Shown piece after piece: positions 22,172 through 32,880 of a DNA stretch of 64,000 nucleotides. Within the stretch, counting starts at the first letter, position 1. Every line of letters begins with the position of its first letter. The stretch spans positions 125,052 to 189,051 of the forward strand of contig LNAC01001214.1 of the NCBI GenBank assembly GCA_002007465.1. Direction: 5' to 3'. The translations under genes were made by a program, and so were the position numbers. This stretch comes from Ailurus styani. Its lineage: Eukaryota > Chordata > Mammalia > Carnivora > Ailuridae. The notes under the pieces are model-generated. The model ran no database searches, was not told the origin of the DNA, and saw nothing but the letters and a program-made list of their open reading frames with translations.

Positions 22172-23723
22172 TTGCGGAGAAGTAGGAGACTGATTATCAT
22201 CAGATCCCAGAAATTCACCCAGATAGCTATCAAACTATTCTGAACACCTACAAATTCTATAGGAGATCGAAGAGAAGAAGAGCAGCAATTCTAGGAACAG
22301 AATATCGACCACTTTCCGGAAGGTAGGCCGTGCAGAGAAGTGAATCTACAGCGACGGGAAGATAGACCCCAGGGTGGGGGGTGGCTCCTGGCAAGTGAGC
22401 GAGCAGCGGAGCACAGACTCGGAACTGTTAGAAGTCGGCTCCACTGAGGGACGTTGACCCAGAGGCCAAGTGGGGGGTGAAGTCCTCGCGGGGACAGTGT
22501 GCTCTCAGGACCCAAGGGGGCACAAAAAGACCAGGGGTGTCTGAGCGCGACCGAGCTCCCAGGTATCAGAGAGAAGCTGGCGGGAGAGACAGAGCCGAGC
22601 TGAGATGGGGTCTCTCAGCTCGGGGTTACCTTGGGCCAGGATCCAAAGCACAGTCAGGCCACTGCTCTGGGATCGGAGACCCCACGGGTGGCAGACCCGG
22701 AGAGACCCCTCCTTCCTCCTCTGGGAGGAGCGGTGCAGGAGCGGCTGCAGGAATCTGCCAGGTTCTGAGATTCTAAATGGGGCCATGTCAGAGAGAGAGA
22801 CGCTCGGTCACAGGCCGGGTGAGCTCAGAGTGTGGCCGGACACCAGGAGACGGGAGGGACTGCTTTTCTCTGAAGCACACTGGGGACTGAGGCTCTGAGC
22901 TCTTGGCTCCTCCGGGTTGGAGACTGGGAACTGCCATTTCCAGTCCCGTCCTCCAAAGCCCTACCGAAAGCGTTCAGGGAACAAAAGCTCCCGAAAGCAA
23001 ACCCGAGCTGATTACTTAGCCTGGCCCCTGGTGAGGGTGGTGCGATTCCACCTTGGGCAGAGTCACTTGAGAATCACAGCAACAGGCCCCGCCCCCAGAA
23101 GACCAGAAAAAAAAAAAAAAACATCCAGCCAAAGTCAAGTTTGAGATCGCTGAGAATTGTGGACCTCCAGAGCTAGGGGAAAGCAACAAAGAGGATTCAT
23201 GGCTTTTTCCCCATGATTCTTTAGTTGTTCAAAGTTAAATTCTTTGAATTTTTTTTTACATTTTTCATTTAAATTTTTTCCTTTTTCCTATTTTAACGTT
23301 TTTAACTATTATATCTTAACAACACTTTTTAATCTTTTTAAATTTTCGTTGTTATAATCATATTTTATCCCTTCATTGTATTTAACCTTATTTTTTGTAC
23401 ACATATAGGGTCTGTTCAATTCACCAGTCTAATAGAGATAGTGATAGATACAGAGATAGAGATAGATATAGAGATAGAGTCAGAGACAGACATAGATATA
23501 GAAACAGAAATAGATAATATAGACATAGGATTTTGTTTTATTTATTCTTGTTTTGTTTTGTTTTTGTTTGTTTGATTTCATTTTTTTGTTTTTTGTATTT
23601 TTCCCCTCTTTCTTTTCTCCCCAGTTCCGGGTCTCTTCTGAGTAGGTTAGTGTATATTTCTCTGGGGTCATTGCTACCCTTTAATATTTTGTTCTCTCTT
23701 CCATCTATTCTTATCTGCATAAA
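22172..23723 (+). promoter_or_regulatory. 5'UTR / internal promoter of L1 copy C
   Basis: The first kilobase is the most CpG-rich part of the window. It then changes at about 23220 to a T-rich tract and a GATA-like simple repeat (23437-23528). It shares no obvious phrases with the 5'UTRs of copies A and B, so it represents a different 5'UTR type. Promoter function is family knowledge, not something shown here. Confidence 0.7.
23437..23528. repeat. Degenerate (GATA)/(AGAGATA) simple repeat
   Basis: Irregular array of GATAGA, AGAGATA and GATATA units within the copy C 5'UTR, about 90 bp. Confidence 0.85.
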
Positions 23724-24579
23724 ATGACAAGGTGGAAAAAATCAACACACAAAAAAGAACAAGAGGCAGTAATGATGGCTAGGGACCTAATCAATGCAGA
23801 CATTAGTAACATTACAGAACTAGAGTTCAGAATGACGATTCTGAACCAAGGTGCTGGTTGGGCCCCCAAAAAACCATGGAAGATAATAGAGAAGCCATNT
23901 ACAGAACTAGAGTTCAGAATGATGATTCTGAACCAAGGTGCTGGTTGGGCCCCCAAAAAACCATGGAAGATAATAGAGAAGCCATCTCTAGAGAAATAAA
24001 AACCCTTTCTGGAGAAATAAAATAACTAAAACCTAACCAAGCTGAAATCAAAAAAGCGATTAATGAGGTGCAAATAAAATGGAGGCTCTTACTGCTAGGA
24101 TAAATGAGGCAGAAGACAGAATTAGTGATTTAGAAGACAAAATGTCAGAGAATAAAGAAGAGGATGAANAAGAAGAGGATGAAAAGAGAGACAAACAACT
24201 ACTGGACCATGAGGAGAGAATTCGAGAGATAAGTGATGCCATAAGACGAAACAATATTAGAATAATTGGGATCCCAGAAGAGGACGAGATTGAGAGAGGG
24301 CCAGAAGGTATATTGGAGCAGATCTTAATACAGAATTTCCCTAATTTGGCGAAGGGAACAAGCATCAAAATCCAGGAGGCACCGAGAACCCCCCTCAAAA
24401 TCAATAAAAATAGGTCCACACCCTGTCATCTAATAGTAAAACTTACAAGAATTAGTGACAAGGAGAAAATCCTGAAAGCAGCTGGGGACAAGAGGTCTAT
24501 AATATACAATGGTAGAAATATGAGACTGACAGCAGACCTATCAGACAGTGACCTGGCAGGCCAGAAAGAACTGAAATGA
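23724..24579 (+). pseudogene. L1 ORF1 (RNA-binding protein), copy C, C-terminally broken
   Basis: Opens with Met-Thr-Arg-Trp-Lys-Lys, then a charged heptad-rich stretch (codons about 115-165) consistent with the trimerising coiled coil, then the RRM-like motif NIRIIGIPEE around 24253-24282 and the start of the C-terminal domain. The frame stops at 24577, although related coding sequence (KLKEFANTKPALQEILKG) continues in another frame to about 24749. Two single-N joins (23899 and 24169) add in-frame duplicated segments of about 29 and 5 residues that are probably not real. Normal ORF1 proteins are near 300-350 residues. Confidence 0.82.
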
Positions 24580-26224
24580 TATATTCAGAGCACTAAATGA
24601 GAAAAATATGCAGCCAAGAATACTATATCCAGCTAGGCTGTCATTGAAAATAGAAAGAGTGTAAAAATCTTTCAGGACAAACAAAAACTAAAGGAATTTG
24701 CAAACACCAAACCAGCCCTACAGGAAATATTGAAAGGGGTCCTCTAAGCAAAGAGAACCTAAAAGAAACATAGACCAGAAAGGAAGAAACACAATAGACA
24801 GTAACAGTCAACTTACAGGCAATACAATGGCTCTAAATGTATATCTCTCAATAGTTACTCTGAATGTAAATGGACTAAATGCCCCAACTAAAAGACACAG
24901 GGTATCAGAATGGATAAAAAAACAAGACCCATCGATATGCTGTCTACAAGAAACTCATCTTACACGCAAAGACACCTCCAGATTTAAAGTGAGGGGATGG
25001 AAAACAATTTACCATGCCAATGGACAGCAAAAGAAAGCTGGAGTGGCAATCCTTATATCAGATAAACTAGACTTTAAGGCAAAGAATATCATAAGAGATG
25101 AGGAAGGACACTCTATCATACTTAAAGGATCTGGCCAACAAGAAGATCTAACAATCGTAAATATCTATGCCCCTAACATGGGAGAAGCCAATTATATAAA
25201 TCAATTAATAACAAAATCAAAGAAACACATTGACAAGAATACAATATTAGTAGGGGACTTGAACACCCCCCTTACTGAAATGGACAGATCATCAAAGCAA
25301 AAGATCAACAAGGAAATAAAGGCTTTAAATGACACCCTGGACCAGTTGGACATCACAGATATATTCAGAACATTCCATCCCAAAACAACAGAATACACAT
25401 TCTTCTCCAGTGCACATGGAACATTCTCCAGAATAGACCATATTCTGGGTCACAAATCAGGTCTCAACAGGTACCAAAAGATTGGGATCATTCCCTGCAT
25501 ATTTTCAGACTTCCCTGCTCTGAAACTAGAACTCAACCACAAGAGGAAAGTTGGAAAGAACTCAAATACATGGAGGCTGAAGAACACCCTACTCAAGAAT
25601 GAATGGGTCAACCAGGAAATTAAAGAAGAATTAAAAAAATTCATGGAAACAAATGAAAATGAAAACACAACTGTTCAAAATCTTTGGGACACAGCAAAAG
25701 CAGTCCTAAGAGGAAAGTATATAGCAATACAAGCCTTTCTCAAGAAACAAGAAAGGTCTCAAGTACACAACCTAACTCTACACCTACAAAAGCTAGAGAA
25801 AGAACAGCAAAGAAAGCCTACATCCAGCAGTAGAGGAGAAATAATAAAGATCAGAGCTGGAATAAATGAAATAGAAACAAAAAGAACAATGGCACAAATC
25901 GACAAAACTAGGAGCTGGTTCTTTGAAAGAATTAATAAGATTGACAAACCCCTGGCCAGACTTATCCAAAAGAAAAGAGAAAGGACTCAAATTAATAAAA
26001 TCATGAATGAAAGAGGAGAGATCACAACCAACACCAAAGAAATACAAACAATTCTAAGAACGTATTATGAGCAACTCTACACCAGCAAATTTGACAATCT
26101 GGAAGAAATGGATGCATTCTTAGAGAAATATAAACTACCAAAACTGAACCAGGAAGAAATTGAAGACCTGAATAGACCCATCACCAGTAAGGAGATTGAA
26201 GCACTCATCAAAAATCTCCCAACT

Positions 26225-26423
26225 GGGACGCCTGGGTGGCTCAGTTAGTTAATCAGCTGCCTTCGGCTCAGGTTATGATCCCGGGTCCTGGGATCTAGTC
26301 TTGTATCGGGCTCCTTGCTCGGCAGGGAACCTCCTTCTCCCTCTGCCTCTGTCTGCCACTCTGCCTGCTTGTGCTCTCTTTCTCTGATAAATAGATAAAT
26401 AAATAAATAATAAAATCTTAAAA
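26225..26423 (+). mobile_element. Can-SINE in L1 copy C ORF2
   Basis: Plus-strand copy with head GGGACGCCTGGGTGGCTCAG and variant GTTAATCAGCTGCC, ending in ATAAATAAATAA units and AATCTTAAA. Imperfect duplication AAAATCTCCCAAC / AAAATCTCCGAAC (about 26211-26223 and 26425-26437). It falls between the endonuclease and reverse-transcriptase domains. Confidence 0.93.
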
Positions 26424-28331
26424 AAAAATCTCCGAACAAACAAGAGCCCAGGGCCAGACGGCTTCCCAGGGGAATTCTACCAAACATTTAAAGAAGAATT
26501 AATACCTATTCTCCTGAAACTGTTCCAAAAAATANTGGTTCAAAAAAATAGAAATGGAAGGAAAACTTCAAACTCATTTTATGAGGCCAGTATTACCTTG
26601 ATCCCAAAACCAGGCAAGGATCCCATCCAAAAGGAGATTTACAGGGCAATATCCTTGATGAACATGGATGCAAAAACCCTCAACAAAATACTGGCCAATA
26701 GGATCCAACAGCACATTTAAAGGATTATTCACCACGACCACGTGGGATTTGTTTCTGGGCTGCAAGTTTGGCTTAACATTTGCAAATCAATCAATGTAAT
26801 ACAAGACATTAATAAAAGAAAGAACAAAAACCATATGATCCTTTCAATAGATGCTGAAAAAGCATTTGACAAAGTACAGCACCCTTTCTTAATCAAAACT
26901 CTTCATAGTGTAGGCATAGAGGGTACATACCTCAATATCATCAAAGCCATCTACGAAAAACCCACAGCGAATATCATTCTCAATGGAGAAAAACTCAGAG
27001 CTTTTCCCCTAAAGTCAGGAACACGGCAAGGCTGTCCACTATCACCACTGCTATTCAACATAGTACTAGAAGTCCTAGCCTCAGCAATCAGACAACAAAA
27101 AGAAATAAAAGGCATCCAAATCGGCAAGGAAGAGGTCAAACTCTCACTCTTTGCAGATGATATGATACTTTATGTGGAAAACCCAAAGGACTCCACTCCA
27201 AAACTGCTAGCACTCATACAGGAATTCAGTCAAGTGTCAGGATATAAAATCAATGCACAGAAATCAGTTGCATTTCTATATACCATCAACAAAACAAAAG
27301 AACAAGAAATTAAAGCGTCATTCCCATTTACAATTGCACCCAAAACCATCAGATACCTAGGAATAAACCTAACCAAAAAGGCAAGGAATCTGTATTCAGA
27401 AAACTATAAAGTACTCATTTAAGAAATTAAGGAAGACAGAAAGAAGTGGAAAACATTCTATGCTCATGGATTGGAAGAAAAAGTATTTGTGAAAATGTCT
27501 ATGCTACCTAGAGCAATCTACACATTTAATGCAATCCCCATCAAAATACCAGCAATTTATTTCAAAGAAATGGAACAAATAATCCTAAAATTTATATGGA
27601 ACCAGAAAAGACCCCGAATAGCCAAAGGAATGTNCAAATAATCCTAAAATTTATATGGAAGCAGAAAAGACCCTGAATAGCCAAAGGAATGTTGAAAAAG
27701 AGAACCAAAGTTGGTGGTATCACAATTCCAGACTTCAAGCTCTATTACAAGTCTGTTATCATCAAGAGAGTATGGTACTGGCACAAAAGCAGACACATAG
27801 ATCAGTGGAACAGATTAGAGAGCCCAGCAATGGACCCTCAACTATATGGTCAACTAATCTTCAATAAAACTGTAAAGAATGTCCAATGGGAAAAAAACAG
27901 TCTCTTCAACAAATGTTGTTGGGAAAACTGGACAGCCAGATGTGGAAAAATGACACTGGATCATTTTCTTACACCACACACAAATATTGACTCAAAAGGG
28001 ATGACGGACCTTAATGTGAGAAAGGAATCCATCAAAATCTTTGAGGAGAACACAGGCAGCAACCTCTTTGACCTCAACTGTATCACCTTCTTCCTAGCAA
28101 CATCACCAAAGGCATGGGAAGGAAGGGCAAAAATGAACTATTGGGACTTCATCAAGGTTAAAAGCTTTTGCACAGCAAAGGAAACAGTCAACAAAACCAA
28201 AAGACAACTGACAGAATGGGAGAAGATATTTGCAAATGACATATCAGATAAAGGGCTAGTATCCAAAATCTATAAAGAGCTTCTCAAACTCAACACCCAT
28301 AAAACAAATAACCCAGTCAAGAAATGGGCAG

Positions 28332-29275
28332 NNNNNNNNNNNNNNNNNNNNNNNNNNNNNNNNNNNNNNNNNNNNNNNNNNNNNNNNNNNNNNNNNNNNN
28401 NNNNNNNNNNNNNNNNNNNNNNNNNNNNNNNNNNNNNNNNNNNNNNNNNNNNNNNNNNNNNNNNNNNNNNNNNNNNNNNNNNNNNNNNNNNNNNNNNNNN
28501 NNNNNNNNNNNNNNNNNNNNNNNNNNNNNNNNNNNNNNNNNNNNNNNNNNNNNNNNNNNNNNNNNNNNNNNNNNNNNNNNNNNNNNNNNNNNNNNNNNNN
28601 NNNNNNNNNNNNNNNNNNNNNNNNNNNNNNNNNNNNNNNNNNNNNNNNNNNNNNNNNNNNNNNNNNNNNNNNNNNNNNNNNNNNNNNNNNNNNNNNNNNN
28701 NNNNNNNNNNNNNNNNNNNNNNNNNNNNNNNNNNNNNNNNNNNNNNNNNNNNNNNNNNNNNNNNNNNNNNNNNNNNNNNNNNNNNNNNNNNNNNNNNNNN
28801 NNNNNNNNNNNNNNNNNNNNNNNNNNNNNNNNNNNNNNNNNNNNNNNNNNNNNNNNNNNNNNNNNNNNNNNNNNNNNNNNNNNNNNNNNNNNNNNNNNNN
28901 NNNNNNNNNNNNNNNNNNNNNNNNNNNNNNNNNNNNNNNNNNNNNNNNNNNNNNNNNNNNNNNNNNNNNNNNNNNNNNNNNNNNNNNNNNNNNNNNNNNN
29001 NNNNNNNNNNNNNNNNNNNNNNNNNNNNNNNNNNNNNNNNNNNNNNNNNNNNNNNNNNNNNNNNNNNNNNNNNNNNNNNNNNNNNNNNNNNNNNNNNNNN
29101 NNNNNNNNNNNNNNNNNNNNNNNNNNNNNNNNNNNNNNNNNNNNNNNNNNNNNNNNNNNNNNNNNNNNNNNNNNNNNNNNNNNNNNNNNNNNNNNNNNNN
29201 NNNNNNNNNNNNNNNNNNNNNNNNNNNNNNNNNNNNNNNNNNNNNNNNNNNNNNNNNNNNNNNNNNNNNNNNNNN
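28332..29275. other. Assembly gap (944 N)
   Basis: Run of undetermined bases inside the ORF2 C-terminal coding region of copy C. Flanking L1 sequence is in the same orientation on both sides, so the missing bases are probably ORF2. The right edge starts directly in an AT/AC repeat. Confidence 0.99.

Positions 29276-29308
<33 letters not shown>
29276..29308. repeat. (TA)n(CA)n microsatellite at gap edge
   Basis: TA units followed by about eleven CA units, located just before the ATGGAATACTATGCAG coding site of ORF2. Confidence 0.95.
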
Positions 29309-29704
29309 ATGGAATACTATGCAGCTATCAAAAGAAATGAAATCTTGCTGTTTGCAATGACGTGGATGGAACTAGACGGTATTATGTTGAGCGAAATAAG
29401 TCACTCAGAGAAAGACAATTATCATATGACCTCTCTGATATGAGGAACTTGAGAGGCAGTGTGGGGGGTCATGCCGGTAGGGAGGGACAAATAATGAAAC
29501 AAGATCGGATAGGGAAGGAGACAAACCATGAGAGACTCCTAATCTCACAAAACAAACAGGGTTACTGGGGGGTGGGAGGGTAGGGATAGGGTGGATGGGT
29601 TATGATATTGGGGAGGGTTTGTGCTATGGTGAGTGCTGTGAAAAGTGTTAGCCTGATGATTCACAGACCTGTACCCCTGGGGCAAATATTAAAAAAATAA
29701 AAAA

Positions 29705-30195
29705 GAACCATTGATATGCATGTATGAGTTTATATATATATACATATATATGTATGTATATATATACACATACACACTTCATACAATGAAATATTATATT
29801 ACATTGAAATAGTAAATACATAAAGAAGAGTGAAATACTGTAATTTGCAAAAAATATGGATGGAGCTAGAGAATATTATACTAAGTGAAATAATTCAGAG
29901 AAAGAAAAATGTCATATAATTTCCCTCATATGTGGAACTTAAGAAATAAATCAAATGAGCAGAGGGAAAAAGACAGAGTGGCAAACCAAGGTAACAGTAG
30001 TTAAGGCAAACTCCTATTATGAAAAAGTGATGGTTACTAGAGGTTGGGGGATGTGTTAAATAGGTGATGGCGATTAAAGAGTACACTTATGTTAAGCACT
30101 ATCTAATGTATAATTATTGAATCACTATTTGTTCACCTGAAAATAATATAATACCATATGTTAACAATACTGAAATTAAAATAAAAAAGTTAGTA
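29705..30195 (+). mobile_element. Older L1 3' end
   Basis: Plus-strand ORF2 tail (ATGGATGGAGCTAGAGAATA region) and 3'UTR ending in AAATTAAAATAAAAAAG. A degenerate TA/CA tract lies at 29729-29777. It lies on the far side of copy C from the older plus-strand ORF2 at 20990-22171 and could be the same disrupted element, though sequence between the two segments is missing. Confidence 0.82.
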
Positions 30196-30650
30196 AAAAA
30201 AGATATAAATGTGTTAAAAGTTAACTAAATGATTTCAACTCATAATGAGGACTGATACCTATAGTTGTGGCCTCTCACAATTATTTCCTAGAAACTTCTA
30301 CTTACATCTGGGTGCCAATGGCATTTCTTGGAACTATCTGGATCCTGCAAGCACTCAGCATCAAAAACCTAATTATTCTAGGATGAGAAGGACTGAAGGT
30401 TGCTCAGAGAACATGTCTGAAGTTTGGCAACTAAGACAAACCTTTGTACCTGGATGTTCTTCAACCCCAAGGGGCCCACCCAGTGTGAATACCCTTTATT
30501 GATCCTCTCCACACCCTGCCCAGTGGGAGGCCCTAATGCTATTCAGTTCTTGGAATTGATAGAGATTCCCAGAGCATATCACACATGCCCTTTTTGCCTT
30601 ACCCTTGCTTAAGCTGCCATCCATAACTTGCAGTCAACAGAATATTAATC
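30196..30650. other. Unassigned DNA
   Basis: No repeat family or coding signal recognised. The longest ORFs here are under 90 codons and resemble no known protein. Confidence 0.5.
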
Positions 30651-30664
30651 AAGACACTTAGCCA

Positions 30665-30853
30665 GGGGAACCTGAGTGGCTTAGTGGGTTAAAGCCTCTG
30701 CCTTTAGCTCAAGTCATGATCTCAGGGTCCTGGGATTGAGGCCCACATCAGGTTCTCTTCCCAGCAGGGAGCCTGCTTCCCCTTCTCTCTCTGCCTGCCT
30801 CTCTGCCTACTTGTGATCTCTCTCTCTTTGTCAAATAAATAAAATAAAAAAAA
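30665..30853 (+). mobile_element. Can-SINE (AAAGCC type)
   Basis: Plus-strand copy with head GGGAACCTGAGTGGCTTAG, GTTAAAGCCTCTGCC, CT-rich middle, AAATAAATAAAATAAAA tail. Flanks AAGACACTTAGCCA and AAGACACAGCCA form an imperfect target duplication. Confidence 0.92.
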
Positions 30854-30869
30854 AGACACAGCCAAACCA

Positions 30870-31600
30870 TTCATTTTTCTTGATTTCTTTGTGTCTGTCA
30901 AGGTATGAATGTTTGCTCAGGACCACACCTGAAAATAATGTGTTTAATAAGAACATATTCATTAGTGGTGTTTATTGTTCCGATATTTTTCTTGTTCTGA
31001 TTTTTAATCTAAAGATACACACCCTGGACTTCCCATTTCAGCTAAACATCTGGCCACAAGTAACCCAGAGGAAAGTTATGCCCACCCTCACTTCCTTCTC
31101 CTATTTGGAATTTTCCTGACACCCCCCAACACCTGCACAACCTGTTACAACTCCTCCTACCTCAGGCCACTCCCCTGTTCTAGAACTGAACATTGATCAT
31201 GTTAAGTTGGTTTACTCTTAATTTAATTTAATATTAATATATTGTCATTGAAATGATTGATGATACTGTTATCACACTCCTTAGTTTTGTGATCTTGGGG
31301 CTAAATTCCTTTCTTTTTCCTTGAAAATATTTTCATGCCCTACCTTCCATTTTAAGTACCATCTTGATGGATAAATGATCATTAGAAAGAATACATATTT
31401 GTTGCAAAAAACTCAGAATGTAGAAGTATATAAACAAAAAGTGGAAGTTACCTGACTTCCAGTGGCTTCTACATCCCGTGGTTGGTTTCTGAATGAGCAT
31501 TTTCCAGAGTGTAGGCTTCCTGAGGCAACAACTACTCATATAAACTGTAGTGAGGTAGTTCAGAGATGTGGTTTTATAGATGAACATAAGATCCATCCCT
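30870..31600. other. Unassigned DNA
   Basis: AT-rich single-copy-looking DNA. I see no exon, RNA gene or recognisable repeat. Confidence 0.45.
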
Positions 31601-31611
31601 ATCTGATTTCA

Positions 31612-31790
31612 AATCACTACCCCTTCTGCTACTAGCTCTTCCAAATTGGATATGTTATTTCAACTTTCCATGCCTGTTTCTTTATCTTTAAAGTACAAGA
31701 TGATCATGATAGTGGTCTCTGTATTTTAGAATTGCTGTGAGAATTAAATGATTTCACACACATGGTAAGTCTTGGCTACTAGTATTATTT
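31612..31790 (+). mobile_element. MIR element
   Basis: Ancient tRNA-derived SINE in plus orientation. It shows the core pattern ending in CTTTATCTTTAAAGTACAAG and GCTGTGAGAATTAAATGATT, then a tail like that of MIR. Highly diverged, so the boundaries are approximate. Confidence 0.7.
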
Positions 31791-31934
31791 TGTATCTTCC
31801 TGCCTAGTGGAGGTCTTGGAGCCAAGGAACAATGAGATATTACAAGTTAAAGAATGTGAATTAACCAATGAAAAGACCAAAAAGGATAATAACACAACTC
31901 AGAGGTATGGATAGAACACTTAAAAATAATTTAA

Positions 31935-32504
31935 AAAATTAATTTTCCAGTTTTATTGAGACATAACTGACATGTAATATTGTAAGTTTAAGATATATAA
32001 CATAATAGCTTTTAAAAATATTTATTTTAAATTCCAGTATAGTTAACATACAGATGTGTACAACATAATAATTTGATATAGGTATATATAATGAAATGAT
32101 TACCAGAATAAATTTAATTGACATCCCTCACCTCATATGGTTACAATTTTTTTCTTATGATGTGAACTTTTAAGATCTACACTCTTATCAACCTTCAAAT
32201 ATATAATACAGTATTGTTAACTATAGTCACCATGCTGTGCATTATATCCCCAGAACTTATTTATCTTGTAATTGGAAATTTGTCTCTTTTGACTATCTTC
32301 ATCCATTTTCCCAACCCTCTACCCTCACCTCTGGTAAGCATCAATCTGTTCTTTGTTTCTATGAATTTATTTTCTTAGATTCCACATGTAAGTGAGATTA
32401 TACAGTATTTGTCATTCTCTGTCTGACTTAGCATAATTCCCCCAGTGTGCATCCATGTTGTAATAAATGGAAAGATTTCTTCTTTATGGCTAAATAGTAT
32501 TCCA

Positions 32505-32543
<39 letters not shown>

Positions 32544-32745
32544 TATGGTTCACTTTCTTCATCCATTCATCTGTTGATTGTGAATAATGCTGCAGTGAAC
32601 ATGGGGGTGTGGATATTTATATTCTGGGTAGTAATTTTGTTTCATTCTGTTATATATCCAGAAGTAGATCTATTTTTAGTTTCTTGAGCACTCTTCATAC
32701 TGTTTTCCATAATGACTGTACCAGTTTACACTCTCAGATGGAGCG
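31935..32745 (-). mobile_element. Older L1 3' end
   Basis: Minus-strand L1: 3'UTR (TTGAGACATAACTGACATGT type, with a duplicated 3' end phrase near 32015-32065), then ORF2 C-terminal coding to about 32745. It includes a GT repeat at 32507-32541. Consistent with an L1M-class element. Confidence 0.85.
32507..32541. repeat. (GT)n microsatellite in older L1
   Basis: About 17 GT units at the same ORF2 site as the repeats at 2691, 29276 and 45847. Confidence 0.97.
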
Positions 32746-32880
32746 CTTTCATATAGTAAAGAGTGTTCCTGAGGAGAGCAGTTCTGGATACTTGGATGGA
32801 CACTTGAGAGGACAAAGTTAGAGGGATCTGGGTAGTGGGAATGGAGCACTGAGAGTAGAGAATCCAGGGGCTTCTGTTCC

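Larger units (their letters stand above)
24827..29443 (+). pseudogene. L1 ORF2 (endonuclease / reverse transcriptase), copy C
   Basis: ATG at 24827 opens the apurinic-type endonuclease domain, with the N-terminal LNVNGLN motif and the QETHL segment that holds the catalytic Glu; the domain is uninterrupted. The frame stays open to the SINE at 26225 (473 codons). After the SINE, the reverse-transcriptase segment is open at 26742-27422 with FADD at 27150-27161. A single TAA follows at 27421-27423, then a single-N duplication at 27576-27692 that shifts the frame. The C-terminal region resumes at 27689, enters the N gap at 28332 and ends at the MTSLI stop at 29443. The protein nicks DNA and copies L1 RNA at the target site. 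Confidence 0.88.
22172..29704 (+). mobile_element. Full-length L1, copy C (youngest-looking)
   Basis: Plus-strand element: CpG-richer 5'UTR 22172-23723 beginning GCGGAGAAGTAGGAGACTG, ORF1 from 23724, ORF2 from 24827 to 29443 and 3'UTR to an A-rich tail at about 29704. A SINE (26225-26423) and a 944-base N gap lie inside. Four single-N joins within it duplicate short flanks. The endonuclease and early ORF2 are open for 473 codons, much longer than anything in copies A and B. The real stops (near 24577 and at 27421) and the SINE indicate it is dead, though some apparent lesions are assembly artefacts. Confidence 0.93.

Noticed and set aside
22477..22898. Overlapping ORFs of 90-99 codons in the GC-rich region, resembling a CpG island exon
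   Set aside because: The region is the 5'UTR of L1 copy C, followed in order by ORF1 and ORF2; its CpG content is explained by a young L1 promoter.
27689..29443. A 584-codon ORF spanning the N gap, plus similar minus-strand frames of 330-349 codons
   Set aside because: Their length comes from reading undetermined bases as open codons; only the L1 ORF2 flanks on the plus strand are real.
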